Below, piece by piece: positions 50,685-59,050 of a stretch of 64,000 nucleotides of DNA. How positions within the stretch are numbered: position 1 is the stretch's first letter; each line of letters starts with the position of its first letter. Origin of the DNA: Cyanobacteria bacterium OH_PDB_230 (GTDB lineage Bacteria > Cyanobacteriota > Vampirovibrionia > Gastranaerophilales > Gastranaerophilaceae); the NCBI GenBank assembly GCA_023421795.1, contig JAEZSO010000002.1, positions 1,170,553 through 1,234,552 of the forward strand, in the 5' to 3' direction. The translations under genes were made by a program, and so were the position numbers. The notes under the pieces are model-generated. The model searched no databases and had not been told where the DNA came from. It saw only the letters and a list, made by a program, of their open reading frames with translations.

Positions 50685-51635
50685 ATGAATAAAATATTTT
50701 GCATAGTGTGTTTAATTTGCATATTTTCTTGTGCTGCAATTTCTGCACCGGTTAATGTTGCTAAAATATCTGGTATCGAAAAACAGCTTTTCGGATACGA
50801 ATATAAAAATGACAGCGAAATCAATAGAGTAAACAGAATAGAGAATTATTTATATGGAAAAAATTATCCTAATTCCATTACTGTTAGGTTAGACAAAATT
50901 TCAAAAGACATTGGATATATAGATAAAATAGCTGCAAAAGACAAGCCAAACTCTTTTAAAAATGAAAAAATAGCATCAAGTTCTCAATCAAACATCAAAG
51001 ATGAACCTGAAGATCCTAGTGTCCGATATCCTATAGTTGATAAAATGGAATCGAAAATGTTTAACAGAATTTACGATGGAGAAAGCATTTATAAGCGAGT
51101 AGACAGGCTTGAAAAAAAAGCATTCGGAAAAAATCTGGATGATAATTTGAGCAATCGTGTAAATCAGTTAAGGCTTGCTATAATTGATCCTAATCGTGCT
51201 GATGATTTTATTACAGGTGCCGCTATTCCCACAGAAAATTATTATGATTCTATTTCTTCTTTGTACGATGATGATGTAAAAAGAGCTGATAGTGGTTTAA
51301 ATAAACTTTCAAAAGACGATGATTATGAGTATTCATCGCCAAGTATTTCCAGAAATAATGCAGTGAATCTAGAGCTCTCTACAATCGAACAAAAGATGTT
51401 TAATCAATCTTATTCGCGTGAGAAAATAGAACAAAGGTTATCCAGGATTGAAATTAACATCTTTAAAAGAGATTTTCAAAAGGATAACCCGTCTACAAGA
51501 CTTCAAAGAATCGCTGCTGTAAATACTGCGCAAAAGACTGCTAAAATGTATGACAACAATAAAACAATGAGAAATTTGTCTACCGGTGTTCAGGTTGGCA
51601 GCATTTTGCTCTTGATTTTAGCTATGATTCTATAG
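50685..51635 (+). CDS. Exported protein with three 'LE..xFg' repeats
   Basis: The 316 residues start with a signal peptide (cleavage after AAISA). Three related units follow: about 28-70 (GIEKQLFGYEYKNDSEINRVNRIENYLYGKNYP), about 118-162 (MESKMFNRIYDGESIYKRVDRLEKKAFGKNLDD) and about 228-272 (IEQKMFNQSYSREKIEQRLSRIEINIFKRDFQK). Each reads as 'IE...F...Y....i..Rl.RiE...fg.....d...Rl..l', a helical repeat of about 42 residues. A C-terminal hydrophobic helix (VGSILLLILAMIL) could anchor it. Its 3' end overlaps the convergent gene by 14 bases. The family is not one I can name. Confidence 0.75.
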   Translation: MNKIFCIVCLICIFSCAAISAPVNVAKISGIEKQLFGYEYKNDSEINRVNRIENYLYGKNYPNSITVRLDKISKDIGYIDKIAAKDKPNSFKNEKIASSSQSNIKDEPEDPSVRYPIVDKMESKMFNRIYDGESIYKRVDRLEKKAFGKNLDDNLSNRVNQLRLAIIDPNRADDFITGAAIPTENYYDSISSLYDDDVKRADSGLNKLSKDDDYEYSSPSISRNNAVNLELSTIEQKMFNQSYSREKIEQRLSRIEINIFKRDFQKDNPSTRLQRIAAVNTAQKTAKMYDNNKTMRNLSTGVQVGSILLLILAMIL

Positions 51636-52326
51636 ATAGAGTGCTATTTTGTGGCGATTCATCAGCTTCTATAATTTGGTTGGAGTTTTGAGCGATTTTG
51701 GAAGTTGCTTCCTTTTCTCGCTTTGACTCCAGAGCATTTTGGCCTATCTTTTTACCAGTATCATACCCGAGAATGGAACCCAGGACAAAGACTGTTCCTG
51801 TAATTATAAATGTGGCTGCTTTGACAAATTTATTTTTAGATTTTTCACTTACATTTTGTAATGGTTTAATATATTTGCTAAGTTTTTTTATTCCTAGTTC
51901 GACCGCTTCATCGCTGTTAGCTTTTATAAAGTCTTTAACCCCACTTTTCTTCATAAGTCTTTCTACAGCAAACATGCCTGTCATTCCGCCGGCTTCATTA
52001 TACAATGCAGCTTCTTTGTCATCTGCAGAAAGAACTCTTACTCCTGCTGCAACAACCAATAGAGGATCTACAAGCTCTCCTGCCAAATTTAATGCTTTTG
52101 AGCCAAAACTTGCTGCTTTAGCAGAACTTTTATACACATCTACAGCAGTATCAGCGGTATTGGCAACCTTAGCATCAAATTTATTGATTTCTTCTATTAA
52201 AGTTTTGGTTTTATTCGCAAGGCTACCGGTTTGAGCGACCACTGCGGGTGCTCTTCCAATCTCGCCATTTTGAACTTTCTCGGTGTTTCGTAACAGAAAC
52301 ACTCCACTAGCAAATGCGTTAGACAT
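51622..52326 (-). CDS. Hypothetical protein with a hydrophobic segment, 234 residues
   Basis: MSNAFASGVFLLRNTEKVQNG opens an Ala/Lys-rich, mostly helical protein with an AADTAVDVYKSSAKAA-like coiled region, LLVVAAGVRVLSADDKEAALYNEAGGMTGMFAVERLMKK in the middle, and one membrane-like helix near residue 180 (FIITGTVFVLGSILGYDTGKKIG), then an acidic Ser/Glu tail. I do not recognise a family; it looks like the lineage-type proteins of this genome. A TAGGTAGGTA sequence occurs twice within 30 bases upstream, the nearer copy serving as ribosome binding site. It converges on the repeat-protein gene. Confidence 0.6.
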   Translation of the reverse strand: MSNAFASGVFLLRNTEKVQNGEIGRAPAVVAQTGSLANKTKTLIEEINKFDAKVANTADTAVDVYKSSAKAASFGSKALNLAGELVDPLLVVAAGVRVLSADDKEAALYNEAGGMTGMFAVERLMKKSGVKDFIKANSDEAVELGIKKLSKYIKPLQNVSEKSKNKFVKAATFIITGTVFVLGSILGYDTGKKIGQNALESKREKEATSKIAQNSNQIIEADESPQNSTLSIES

Positions 52327-52473
52327 TTATTCTACCTACCTATTTAATTTACCTACCTAAATAAATTTATACACTTCCTTATTTATATAAAAACAAATTG
52401 CATTTTAAAATTGACTATGAACTTTACATTCTTAACAATAAATTAATATCAAAGTTTGCGAAATATCACGCTA

Positions 52474-52503
52474 TTGCTAAAACAGACATTATATTGCTAT
52501 AAT
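52474..52503 (+). promoter_or_regulatory. Promoter of the membrane-anchored TPR protein gene
   Basis: TTGCTA (52474-52479), 18-base spacer, perfect TATAAT (52498-52503), 20 bases before the ATG with an AAAGGGGA site. Confidence 0.6.
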
Positions 52504-52523
52504 AGAGTGTACAAAGGGGATTT

Positions 52524-54152
52524 ATGTTGAAAACAACTATCTTAATAGTAGTCGTTATATTATTCTTGTATGTTATCTATAGAAGCTATAAACTGATTTC
52601 TGAAAATTTTGAATTCGATGATTATGAAGATGACGGGTATTCAGATAAACTTACAGCCGAAATCGAACATTATAAATCATTGGGTAATTTGCAAGAGGCA
52701 TTTAACATCGCGAAAAGCCACTTATCTAAAAATTCCAGAAATGAAAAAGCAAGACTCATATACGCTAAGCTTCTTTTTGATTCTCAAAAGTATTATGATG
52801 CAATTGGCCACTTAAATATAATATTAAGATCAAATCCCAATAATTTTGAAGCCTGTCTTTTATTAGGTGACTCTTATACAAAAACAAAACAGTATAATAA
52901 AGCAATCAATAATTACAAGTACGTATTGGAAAAAGATAAAGATAATACAAATGCTCTTTCAAGAATCGCTGATTTGTACATACTCCGAAGAGACAAAAAA
53001 TTAGCAGTCCCTATTTATCAAAAACTTATTGAGCTTTCTAAAGATGAAGCGGAAAAGCGTTCTTTAAGACTTTTACTAACCACTTTATTCTTTGAATTAA
53101 GAGATTGGGATAATTTAATAACCGAAGCCAACTTAATTATGGATGCGTACCCTAATGATAAAAGTATCTTGTTTTATTTAAAAAAGGCGTATTTGATTTG
53201 TGAAGATATCACTAACGCAATAGACGTGACCAAAAGGCTATTGGAGTTGGATCCATACAATACGAAACATTATGAGGACTTAATTGCTCTTTCTTATAGG
53301 GCAAAAGACTATGAAAAGGTCCATGAATACTGCGAAGAAGCTTTAAAAATAAGAAACTGCAATCAGTCTTATATAAATAACTACAAAGCTAAAGCATATA
53401 TCCATCAAAAAGAATACAATGCTGCTCTTGAATTTTTAAGACAAAATATCAAATTCGGCAACAGAGATACTGATTTGAGAAAAACATTGGCGGATTTATA
53501 TTGTCATATGGATAACTACGAAGAAGCTATAGAGATATATGAAGAAATAATTGAAGATGCCCACCCCAGAGAAGTGGAAGACCTTACTAAATCTAAGAGC
53601 CAAGTATATTTTATGCATGGGAATAAGCTGGTTCAAGAAAATAAATATACTCAAGCCTTTGAAAAATTCTACAAAGCAATTGAATACGACCAGAATAATG
53701 TCGAGTTTTATACAGCTTTAGCCGATATAAATACAAAAATTAAAAACTATTCTGAAGCAATAAAATACTATAAAACAGCAATTGAGCTTGAGCCCAATTC
53801 TGTTGAAAATTACATGAAGCTGGCGTCTGCATATTATGAGTTGAACAATGTTCTGGATGCAAAAAAATATTATAAAGAGGCGCTTTTAATACAGCCTGAT
53901 TACGTATATGCCCATGCTGCTTTAGGCCTTATATATGCTAAGCAGAGAGATTCTGAGAACGCGATTGAATCATTTAAAACAGCACTAGAAATTGAGCCTT
54001 TGAATGTGGATATCCGCTATAATTTGGCGTTAGCATACGAGTTGTCAATGAATACAGAGAACGCAATAAAAGAATATAAAAAGGTTTTAGAAATTGATCC
54101 TAACCATATGGAATCAAAAAATAATTTAGAACTTTTATTAAATATGTATTAA
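52524..54152 (+). CDS. Membrane-anchored TPR protein, 542 residues
   Basis: One N-terminal membrane helix (about 4-20) precedes an acidic linker (FEFDDYEDDGYSDKL) and about 13 tetratricopeptide repeats, for example ACLLLGDSYTKTKQYNKAINNYKYV and VYAHAALGLIYAKQRDSENAIESFKTALEIEP. There is no catalytic domain. This layout (TM anchor with cytoplasmic TPRs) resembles LapB/YciM, which regulates lipopolysaccharide synthesis in Proteobacteria, but the C-terminal rubredoxin-like metal site of LapB is absent, so orthology is not claimed. It appears to be monocistronic with its own promoter. Confidence 0.85.
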   Translation: MLKTTILIVVVILFLYVIYRSYKLISENFEFDDYEDDGYSDKLTAEIEHYKSLGNLQEAFNIAKSHLSKNSRNEKARLIYAKLLFDSQKYYDAIGHLNIILRSNPNNFEACLLLGDSYTKTKQYNKAINNYKYVLEKDKDNTNALSRIADLYILRRDKKLAVPIYQKLIELSKDEAEKRSLRLLLTTLFFELRDWDNLITEANLIMDAYPNDKSILFYLKKAYLICEDITNAIDVTKRLLELDPYNTKHYEDLIALSYRAKDYEKVHEYCEEALKIRNCNQSYINNYKAKAYIHQKEYNAALEFLRQNIKFGNRDTDLRKTLADLYCHMDNYEEAIEIYEEIIEDAHPREVEDLTKSKSQVYFMHGNKLVQENKYTQAFEKFYKAIEYDQNNVEFYTALADINTKIKNYSEAIKYYKTAIELEPNSVENYMKLASAYYELNNVLDAKKYYKEALLIQPDYVYAHAALGLIYAKQRDSENAIESFKTALEIEPLNVDIRYNLALAYELSMNTENAIKEYKKVLEIDPNHMESKNNLELLLNMY

Positions 54153-54213
54153 AAATTGATTAAAATATTTGTCTTTTATGCGAGAATAGTCTAGGAAAAA
54201 AGGAGATACTGAT

Positions 54214-55365
54214 ATGAAAGACAAAACTTTTTTAATGATTCCAGGACCAACACCGGTTCCGGAAAGTGTATTATTAGATATGGCTAAACACCCGGTTGGC
54301 CACAGAAGCAGTGAGTTCTCCCAAATCCTTTCGTCTGTGTACGAAGATTTAAAATCAGTTTTTCAAACCAAAAATGAAGTTATAATCTACACTTCAAGCG
54401 GTACTGGCGCTATGGAAGCTGCCTTGGCAAATATTCTTAATCCAGGAGATAAAGTTTTATCATTAATTATAGGTAATTTTGGAACAAGATGGGCAAAAAT
54501 AGCAGAAAGTCGTGGTGCCATTGTTGATAAAATCCAAGTTGAGCCAGGATACGCAATTAATCCTGCGGATTTAAAAGCTAAACTAGACGCAGATGTAAAC
54601 AAAGAAATAAAAGTAGTCACACTAACCCATAATGAAACTGCGACAGGGGTAACTAATGATGTTAAGGCTTTAGCTGCTTTAATTAAAGAGCATGGAGCTG
54701 TTTCTGTTGTTGATGGTGTAACTAGTTTAGGAGCTTTGGAATGTAAAATGGATGAATGGGGAATCGATGTTTTGATATCAGGTTCTCAGAAAGGTTTTAT
54801 GATTCCTCCGGGGTTATCGTTCTTAGCGGCTAGTCCTAGAGCTTGGGCGCTTTACGAACAGTGCAAATATCCAAGTTTTTACTTTGATTGGGCTTCTAAC
54901 AAAAAGGCCGTGCTTGAAAATTCTACAGCGTTCACCCCTGCCGTTAATCTAATTGTTGCTCTAAAAACAGCATTAGACATAATGAAATCAGAAGGAATTG
55001 AAAATATCTGGGCAAGACATAAAAAGATTGCTTTAGGAATTAGAGCTGCGATAAGAGCTATGGGACTTACACTTTTTGTAGAAGATGATTCTATCGCAAG
55101 TTATGCAATAACATCGGTTTTGCCTCCTGAAGGAGTTAGCGTGCCGGATATAAGAAAAGTGCTTAAAAACGACTATGATATCGTTGTAGCAAACGGACAA
55201 AATAAATTAAAAGACGTTATTTTTAGAATAGGGACTCTTGGTTTTGTTTCGGAAAGAGATGCTATCACTGCAATCGGCTCCTTAGAGTCGACACTGTACA
55301 AGCTTGGATATAAATTTGAGCTTGGATCAGGTGTGGCAGCGCTTATTAAGACATTAAACAACTAG
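54214..55365 (+). CDS. Class V aminotransferase (serine-pyruvate / alanine-glyoxylate type)
   Basis: The 383-residue PLP enzyme has the AGXT/SGAT hallmarks: MIPGPTPVPESVLLDMAKHPVGHRS at the N-terminus, YTSSGTGAMEAALAN, THNETATGV, VVDGVTSLGALE and the PLP Lys in ISGSQKGFMIPPGL. This is the enzyme historically called soluble hydrogenase small subunit in cyanobacteria. It lies 9 bases before serA, which suggests that it makes serine (from 3-phosphohydroxypyruvate or hydroxypyruvate) rather than degrading it. AAGGAGA precedes the ATG. Start and length are typical. Confidence 0.9.
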   Translation: MKDKTFLMIPGPTPVPESVLLDMAKHPVGHRSSEFSQILSSVYEDLKSVFQTKNEVIIYTSSGTGAMEAALANILNPGDKVLSLIIGNFGTRWAKIAESRGAIVDKIQVEPGYAINPADLKAKLDADVNKEIKVVTLTHNETATGVTNDVKALAALIKEHGAVSVVDGVTSLGALECKMDEWGIDVLISGSQKGFMIPPGLSFLAASPRAWALYEQCKYPSFYFDWASNKKAVLENSTAFTPAVNLIVALKTALDIMKSEGIENIWARHKKIALGIRAAIRAMGLTLFVEDDSIASYAITSVLPPEGVSVPDIRKVLKNDYDIVVANGQNKLKDVIFRIGTLGFVSERDAITAIGSLESTLYKLGYKFELGSGVAALIKTLNN

Positions 55366-55374
55366 GAGGCAGTA

Positions 55375-56967
55375 ATGAAAGTATTAATCACAGATAAAAT
55401 AAACGAAGCGGCAGGTAAAATTTTAGAAGGAGTTGCTCAGGTAGACTTCTTGCCTACAATGCCAGAAGATGAATTAGCAGAAAAAATTAAAGATTATGAT
55501 GCTTTGATGATAAGAAGCCAATCTAAAGTAACGAAGAAAATTCTCGAATCCGCAGATAAACTGAAAATAGTAGGCAGAGCGGGAGTTGGTGTAGACAATG
55601 TTGATATAGAAGCAGCTACGCAAAAAGGAGTCATAGTCGTAAATTCGCCAGATGGTAACACGAATGCAGCAGCGGAGCATACAGTAGCTTTAATGCTTGC
55701 AATGTCCAGAAATATCCCGGCAGCTGCTGTTTCTACAAAAGCAGGAAATTGGGAACGTACTAAATTTACCGGTGTTGAAGTATATGGTAAAACTCTCGGT
55801 ATTATTGGACTTGGCAAGATAGGATCTCATGTTGCCCAGGTGGCACTTGCACTAGGAATGAAAGTTATTGTTTGCGATCCTTACACAACAGAAGAAATAG
55901 TCGAAAAAATCGGCGCTAAATATGTAAAAAGTTTAGATGATTTTTGGGGACAATGTGATTATATTTCCATCCATGCGCCAAAAACAAGAGAAACCGCATA
56001 CTTGATAAATAAAAATACTCTTAACCGAATGAAAAAAGGAGTTAGAATTGTAAACTGCGCAAGAGGCGGTATTATCGATGAACAGGCGTTAAAAGAAGCC
56101 ATAGAAACAGGACAGGTTGCAGCAGCTGCAATAGATGTATATGAAGATGAACCAAATATTCAAAATAGTCCTTTAGTAACTTGCGAAGGGAATGTTTTGC
56201 TTACTCCGCATTTAGGAGCCAGTACAACAGAAGCACAATTTAATGTTGCAATAGATGTTGCTGAGCAAATAAAAGAAGTGCTAACAGGTGGTTCTGCCAA
56301 AGCAGCAGTCAATATCCCATCTTTAAAACCTGATGTATTAGAGCCTGTTAAGGATTACATGCAAATAGCTGAAAATATAGGAGCGTTAGTTGCTCAAATT
56401 TCAGTCGGCAATATGAAGTCAATTCAAATTACTGTAAATGGAAATCTTTCGGAATTAAATGTTTCACCTCTTGAAATTGCTGTTATGAAAGGTATTTTTT
56501 CTTCGTTAATGGAAGGAGTCAATTATGTTAATGCTCCTATAATCGCGAAAAATAGAGGAATAAATGTAATTACATCTAAGTCTCAAAAAGATTGCACGTA
56601 CATTGGTTCAATATCCATAAGACTCATTACGGATAAAGAAGAAAATGTCGTAACAGGTGCTTTAATTGCCGAAAATGTACCTAGAATAGTGACAATCAAC
56701 CAATACAACATGAGTATAGAACCTGAAAAACACATGCTAATGTTGCCTCACGAAAATAAACCTTCAATGATAGCTAAGGTTGCAGCGGTGATAGGTGAAT
56801 ATAATATAAATATCAGCAGGATGCATGTTGCTCAGAAAACAAATAAAAAAGACAATGAATCTATTATGATAATAAATACTGAAAGCCCTGTTAACAATGA
56901 GGTTTTAGAAAAAATCAAATTAATTGACGGTATTTATAACGCGAAATATGTTCAGTTAAATTCTTAA
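55375..56967 (+). CDS. serA: D-3-phosphoglycerate dehydrogenase (long form)
   Basis: First step of serine synthesis from 3-phosphoglycerate. The 530 residues contain the substrate domain, the NAD fold LGIIGLGKIGSHVAQVALALGMKVIVCDPY, the catalytic Arg in NCARGGIIDE, Glu in IDVYEDEP and His in LLTPHLGASTTEAQ, then the allosteric-substrate-binding domain (about 320-450) and a C-terminal ACT domain (MLPHENKPSMIAKVAAVIGEYNINISRMHVAQ). It is the type I long enzyme, so serine or similar feedback is expected. AGGAGG precedes the ATG. It forms an operon with the aminotransferase; serB is not adjacent. Confidence 0.97.
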   Translation: MKVLITDKINEAAGKILEGVAQVDFLPTMPEDELAEKIKDYDALMIRSQSKVTKKILESADKLKIVGRAGVGVDNVDIEAATQKGVIVVNSPDGNTNAAAEHTVALMLAMSRNIPAAAVSTKAGNWERTKFTGVEVYGKTLGIIGLGKIGSHVAQVALALGMKVIVCDPYTTEEIVEKIGAKYVKSLDDFWGQCDYISIHAPKTRETAYLINKNTLNRMKKGVRIVNCARGGIIDEQALKEAIETGQVAAAAIDVYEDEPNIQNSPLVTCEGNVLLTPHLGASTTEAQFNVAIDVAEQIKEVLTGGSAKAAVNIPSLKPDVLEPVKDYMQIAENIGALVAQISVGNMKSIQITVNGNLSELNVSPLEIAVMKGIFSSLMEGVNYVNAPIIAKNRGINVITSKSQKDCTYIGSISIRLITDKEENVVTGALIAENVPRIVTINQYNMSIEPEKHMLMLPHENKPSMIAKVAAVIGEYNINISRMHVAQKTNKKDNESIMIINTESPVNNEVLEKIKLIDGIYNAKYVQLNS

Positions 56968-56981
56968 ATATACTACCAAAT

Positions 56982-57014
56982 AAAAAAGCATAATCTTTAA
57001 GATTATGCTTTTTT
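56982..57014. terminator. Bidirectional terminator after serA
   Basis: AAAAAAGCATAATCTT and AAGATTATGCTTTTTT arms, almost without loop, T-rich on both strands. It ends serA and the convergent 61-residue protein gene. Confidence 0.88.
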
Positions 57015-57015
57015 G

Positions 57016-57201
57016 TTATGCGATAAAGTTGTTTCCGAATTTGCTAGCGCCTACGAAGTAGCATTCTTCTAACATTTTATTTAAGTTGTTGTATACTTTT
57101 TGGTATGGTCTGTGCATTTCTTCTGCTAAATTTTTTGCTGTTTCTTCGTATACGTTTACTGCTTGTAATGAATATCTGAAAAAGTTTTGTTGTTCGCTCA
57201 T
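57016..57201 (-). CDS. Small hypothetical protein, 61 residues
   Basis: MSEQQNFFRYSLQAVNVYEE begins a wholly soluble helical protein, continuing with TAKNLAEEMHRPYQKVYNNLNKMLEE and ending GASKFGNNFIA. The family is unknown to me. GAGAG precedes the ATG at 57201. It lies 42 bases downstream of the 131-residue coiled-coil gene on the same strand, and the two probably share a transcript that ends at the serA-side terminator. Confidence 0.6.
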   Translation of the reverse strand: MSEQQNFFRYSLQAVNVYEETAKNLAEEMHRPYQKVYNNLNKMLEECYFVGASKFGNNFIA

Positions 57202-57243
57202 TTTTATCTCTCTTTTCTTTTTTGTTTAGTTCTTTGTTGTGGC

Positions 57244-57639
57244 TTAATTGCTGAAGTAATTCATTTCTGTTTTTATTGAGTTGTCTAATACTTTTTGTAC
57301 TGATTCTTTTTCTGTTGTTACTGCTTTGTGGTTTGTTTCGATTCTTTTTTGTTCTAGATCTAATCTGTTTTGTGCATTTGCTACTGCTGCTAGTTGAGAG
57401 TCTATGTCTGCTGTTAAAGCTGCTGTTGCGAAATCTAGTGCTACTGTTTGATCTTCTGAGCCAGCTGTTTTTTGAGCTGTTAGGTAACTTTGGATTATTG
57501 AAGATTTTTGTTGTAGAAGATCAGCTTGTTCTGTACTGAATTTTTGGTTTTGGCTTACCAACATAGTTAGTCTGTATTGTAAATCAGATTGTCTTGCTGT
57601 TAGTGATAATATTCTTGCGTGATTTGGACTGATTGACAT
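57244..57639 (-). CDS. Small coiled-coil protein, 131 residues (paralogue of 61613-62089)
   Basis: MSISPNHARILSLTARQSDLQYRL is followed by heptad-rich helices (LVSQNQKFSTEQADLLQQ...; LAAVANAQNRLDLEQKRIETNHKAVTTEKESV). Signal peptide and membrane helices are absent. The N-terminal LTARQSDLQYRLTMLVSQ parallels LFTARKLMLQNRL...YRLMILSQQ in the 158-residue protein at 61613, and both end with a 'lE.......tte.ESV.K......IK' stretch. AGAGGT precedes the ATG. Function is unknown. Codon use in this gene is strongly biased to GCT, TCT and CAA-type codons, as in highly expressed genes. Confidence 0.7.
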   Translation of the reverse strand: MSISPNHARILSLTARQSDLQYRLTMLVSQNQKFSTEQADLLQQKSSIIQSYLTAQKTAGSEDQTVALDFATAALTADIDSQLAAVANAQNRLDLEQKRIETNHKAVTTEKESVQKVLDNSIKTEMNYFSN

Positions 57640-57748
57640 TTCGACCTCTTATGTTGTTCCTTGTATTTATATAAAAACAAAAAGTATATACTAATTGCCA
57701 AAATAGTATATACTTTGCTTAATATTTGTTTACAATGGTCTTTTTTAA

Positions 57749-58987
57749 TTATTTTTTATCATCAAAATACTTAGTGTTTGCAAGCTCATCAGGCATAAAC
57801 TGTTGTTTTGCATCAGGATTATCATGAGTATATATATATCCTATTCCAAAACCATACTTTGAAGCATCTTTGTAGTGTGCATCCCTCAGGTGCATTGGCG
57901 GTGGATAATTTTTCCCGCTATTGATATCGAAAATAGCTCTATCTATCGCTATGCAGGATTTGTTTGATTTCGGAGCTCTTGCGACATACTCAACAGCCTG
58001 CGCTAAAGGGATTCTTGCTTCGGGCATACCGAGTAGTTCAACGGCTCTATGGGCATTTAAGGCAATATTCAACGCATTAGGGTCGGCGTTCGAGACGTCT
58101 TCAGAAGCGCAAACTATTAGTCTTCGAGTTATGAATCTTGGATCTTCTCCAGCTACGAGCATTTTCGCAAGCCAATATATAGCAGCGTCAGCATCAGAGC
58201 CCCTCAAGCTTTTTTGAAATGCCGATGCAATATCATAATGTTCTTGCTGTGAATATTTGATAGATGATGTTTGAGCAAGTTCTTCCAGAATATTTGTTTT
58301 TAATTGTCTTTTATTATCTTTTAAATCAGAAGCAAAATATGCATTTTCAATTAAATTTAATGCAGACCTTGCATCACCTCTTGAATAATTAATTATAAAA
58401 TCTATAACAGAATCTTCAAATTCTATCTCTGTATAATTAGAGATTAAATATTCGAGCCCCTTCTTTATTATGGACGAAATGCTGTTGTCATCTAAGGGAT
58501 TTAATCTTATTACTTGCACTCTTGAAATCAGAGCTGGGATTACTTGAAAAGATGGGTTTTCTGTTGTTGAGCCCATTAAATATATAGTGCCATTTTCTAA
58601 ATGAGGAAGAAGGGCATCTTGTTGAGTCTTGTTGTATCTATGTATCTCATCTATAAATAGAATTGTCTTTTGGCCATATATTAATTTTTCTTTTGCAATT
58701 TCGACGCTTTCTTTTATATCTTTCAGCCCTGAATTTACGGCACTTAATTCTATAAAGTGGCTATCGGTGTGGTTAGTAATTAATCTTGCAAGAGTTGTTT
58801 TCCCGCAGCCGGGAGGACCCCACAATATAAGAGAAAAGAGTCTTTTTGAATTTAATAAATTTCTTATAGCAGAGTTGTCCGCAATGACATTTTGTTGACC
58901 AAAATATTCTTCTAAAGTTTTTGGTCTTAATAATTCTGCCAATGGAGTTTGTTTATTGGAATTTTTTAAAGTATCAAATAAGTTCAT
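57749..58987 (-). CDS. rarA: Replication-associated recombination protein RarA (MgsA)
   Basis: AAA+ ATPase of the clamp-loader type that acts at stalled forks. The 412 residues show PLAELLRPKTLEEYFGQQNVI, Walker A LWGPPGCGKTTLARL, Walker B ILFIDEIHRYNKTQQDALLPHLENG, sensor 1 LMGSTTENPSF, the arginine-finger region ISRVQVIRLN, and the C-terminal MgsA domain (SLRGSDADAAIYWLAKMLVAGEDPRFITRRL with MPEARIPLAQAVEYVARAPKSN). Length is normal. No ribosome binding site is visible before the ATG. It stands 109 bases upstream of the coiled-coil gene on the same strand. Confidence 0.95.
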   Translation of the reverse strand: MNLFDTLKNSNKQTPLAELLRPKTLEEYFGQQNVIADNSAIRNLLNSKRLFSLILWGPPGCGKTTLARLITNHTDSHFIELSAVNSGLKDIKESVEIAKEKLIYGQKTILFIDEIHRYNKTQQDALLPHLENGTIYLMGSTTENPSFQVIPALISRVQVIRLNPLDDNSISSIIKKGLEYLISNYTEIEFEDSVIDFIINYSRGDARSALNLIENAYFASDLKDNKRQLKTNILEELAQTSSIKYSQQEHYDIASAFQKSLRGSDADAAIYWLAKMLVAGEDPRFITRRLIVCASEDVSNADPNALNIALNAHRAVELLGMPEARIPLAQAVEYVARAPKSNKSCIAIDRAIFDINSGKNYPPPMHLRDAHYKDASKYGFGIGYIYTHDNPDAKQQFMPDELANTKYFDDKK

Positions 58988-59050
58988 AATTTATACAATT
59001 TAAATATTATTATATATAATATATTTTATCATTAATAATTAGGAGAGTTA

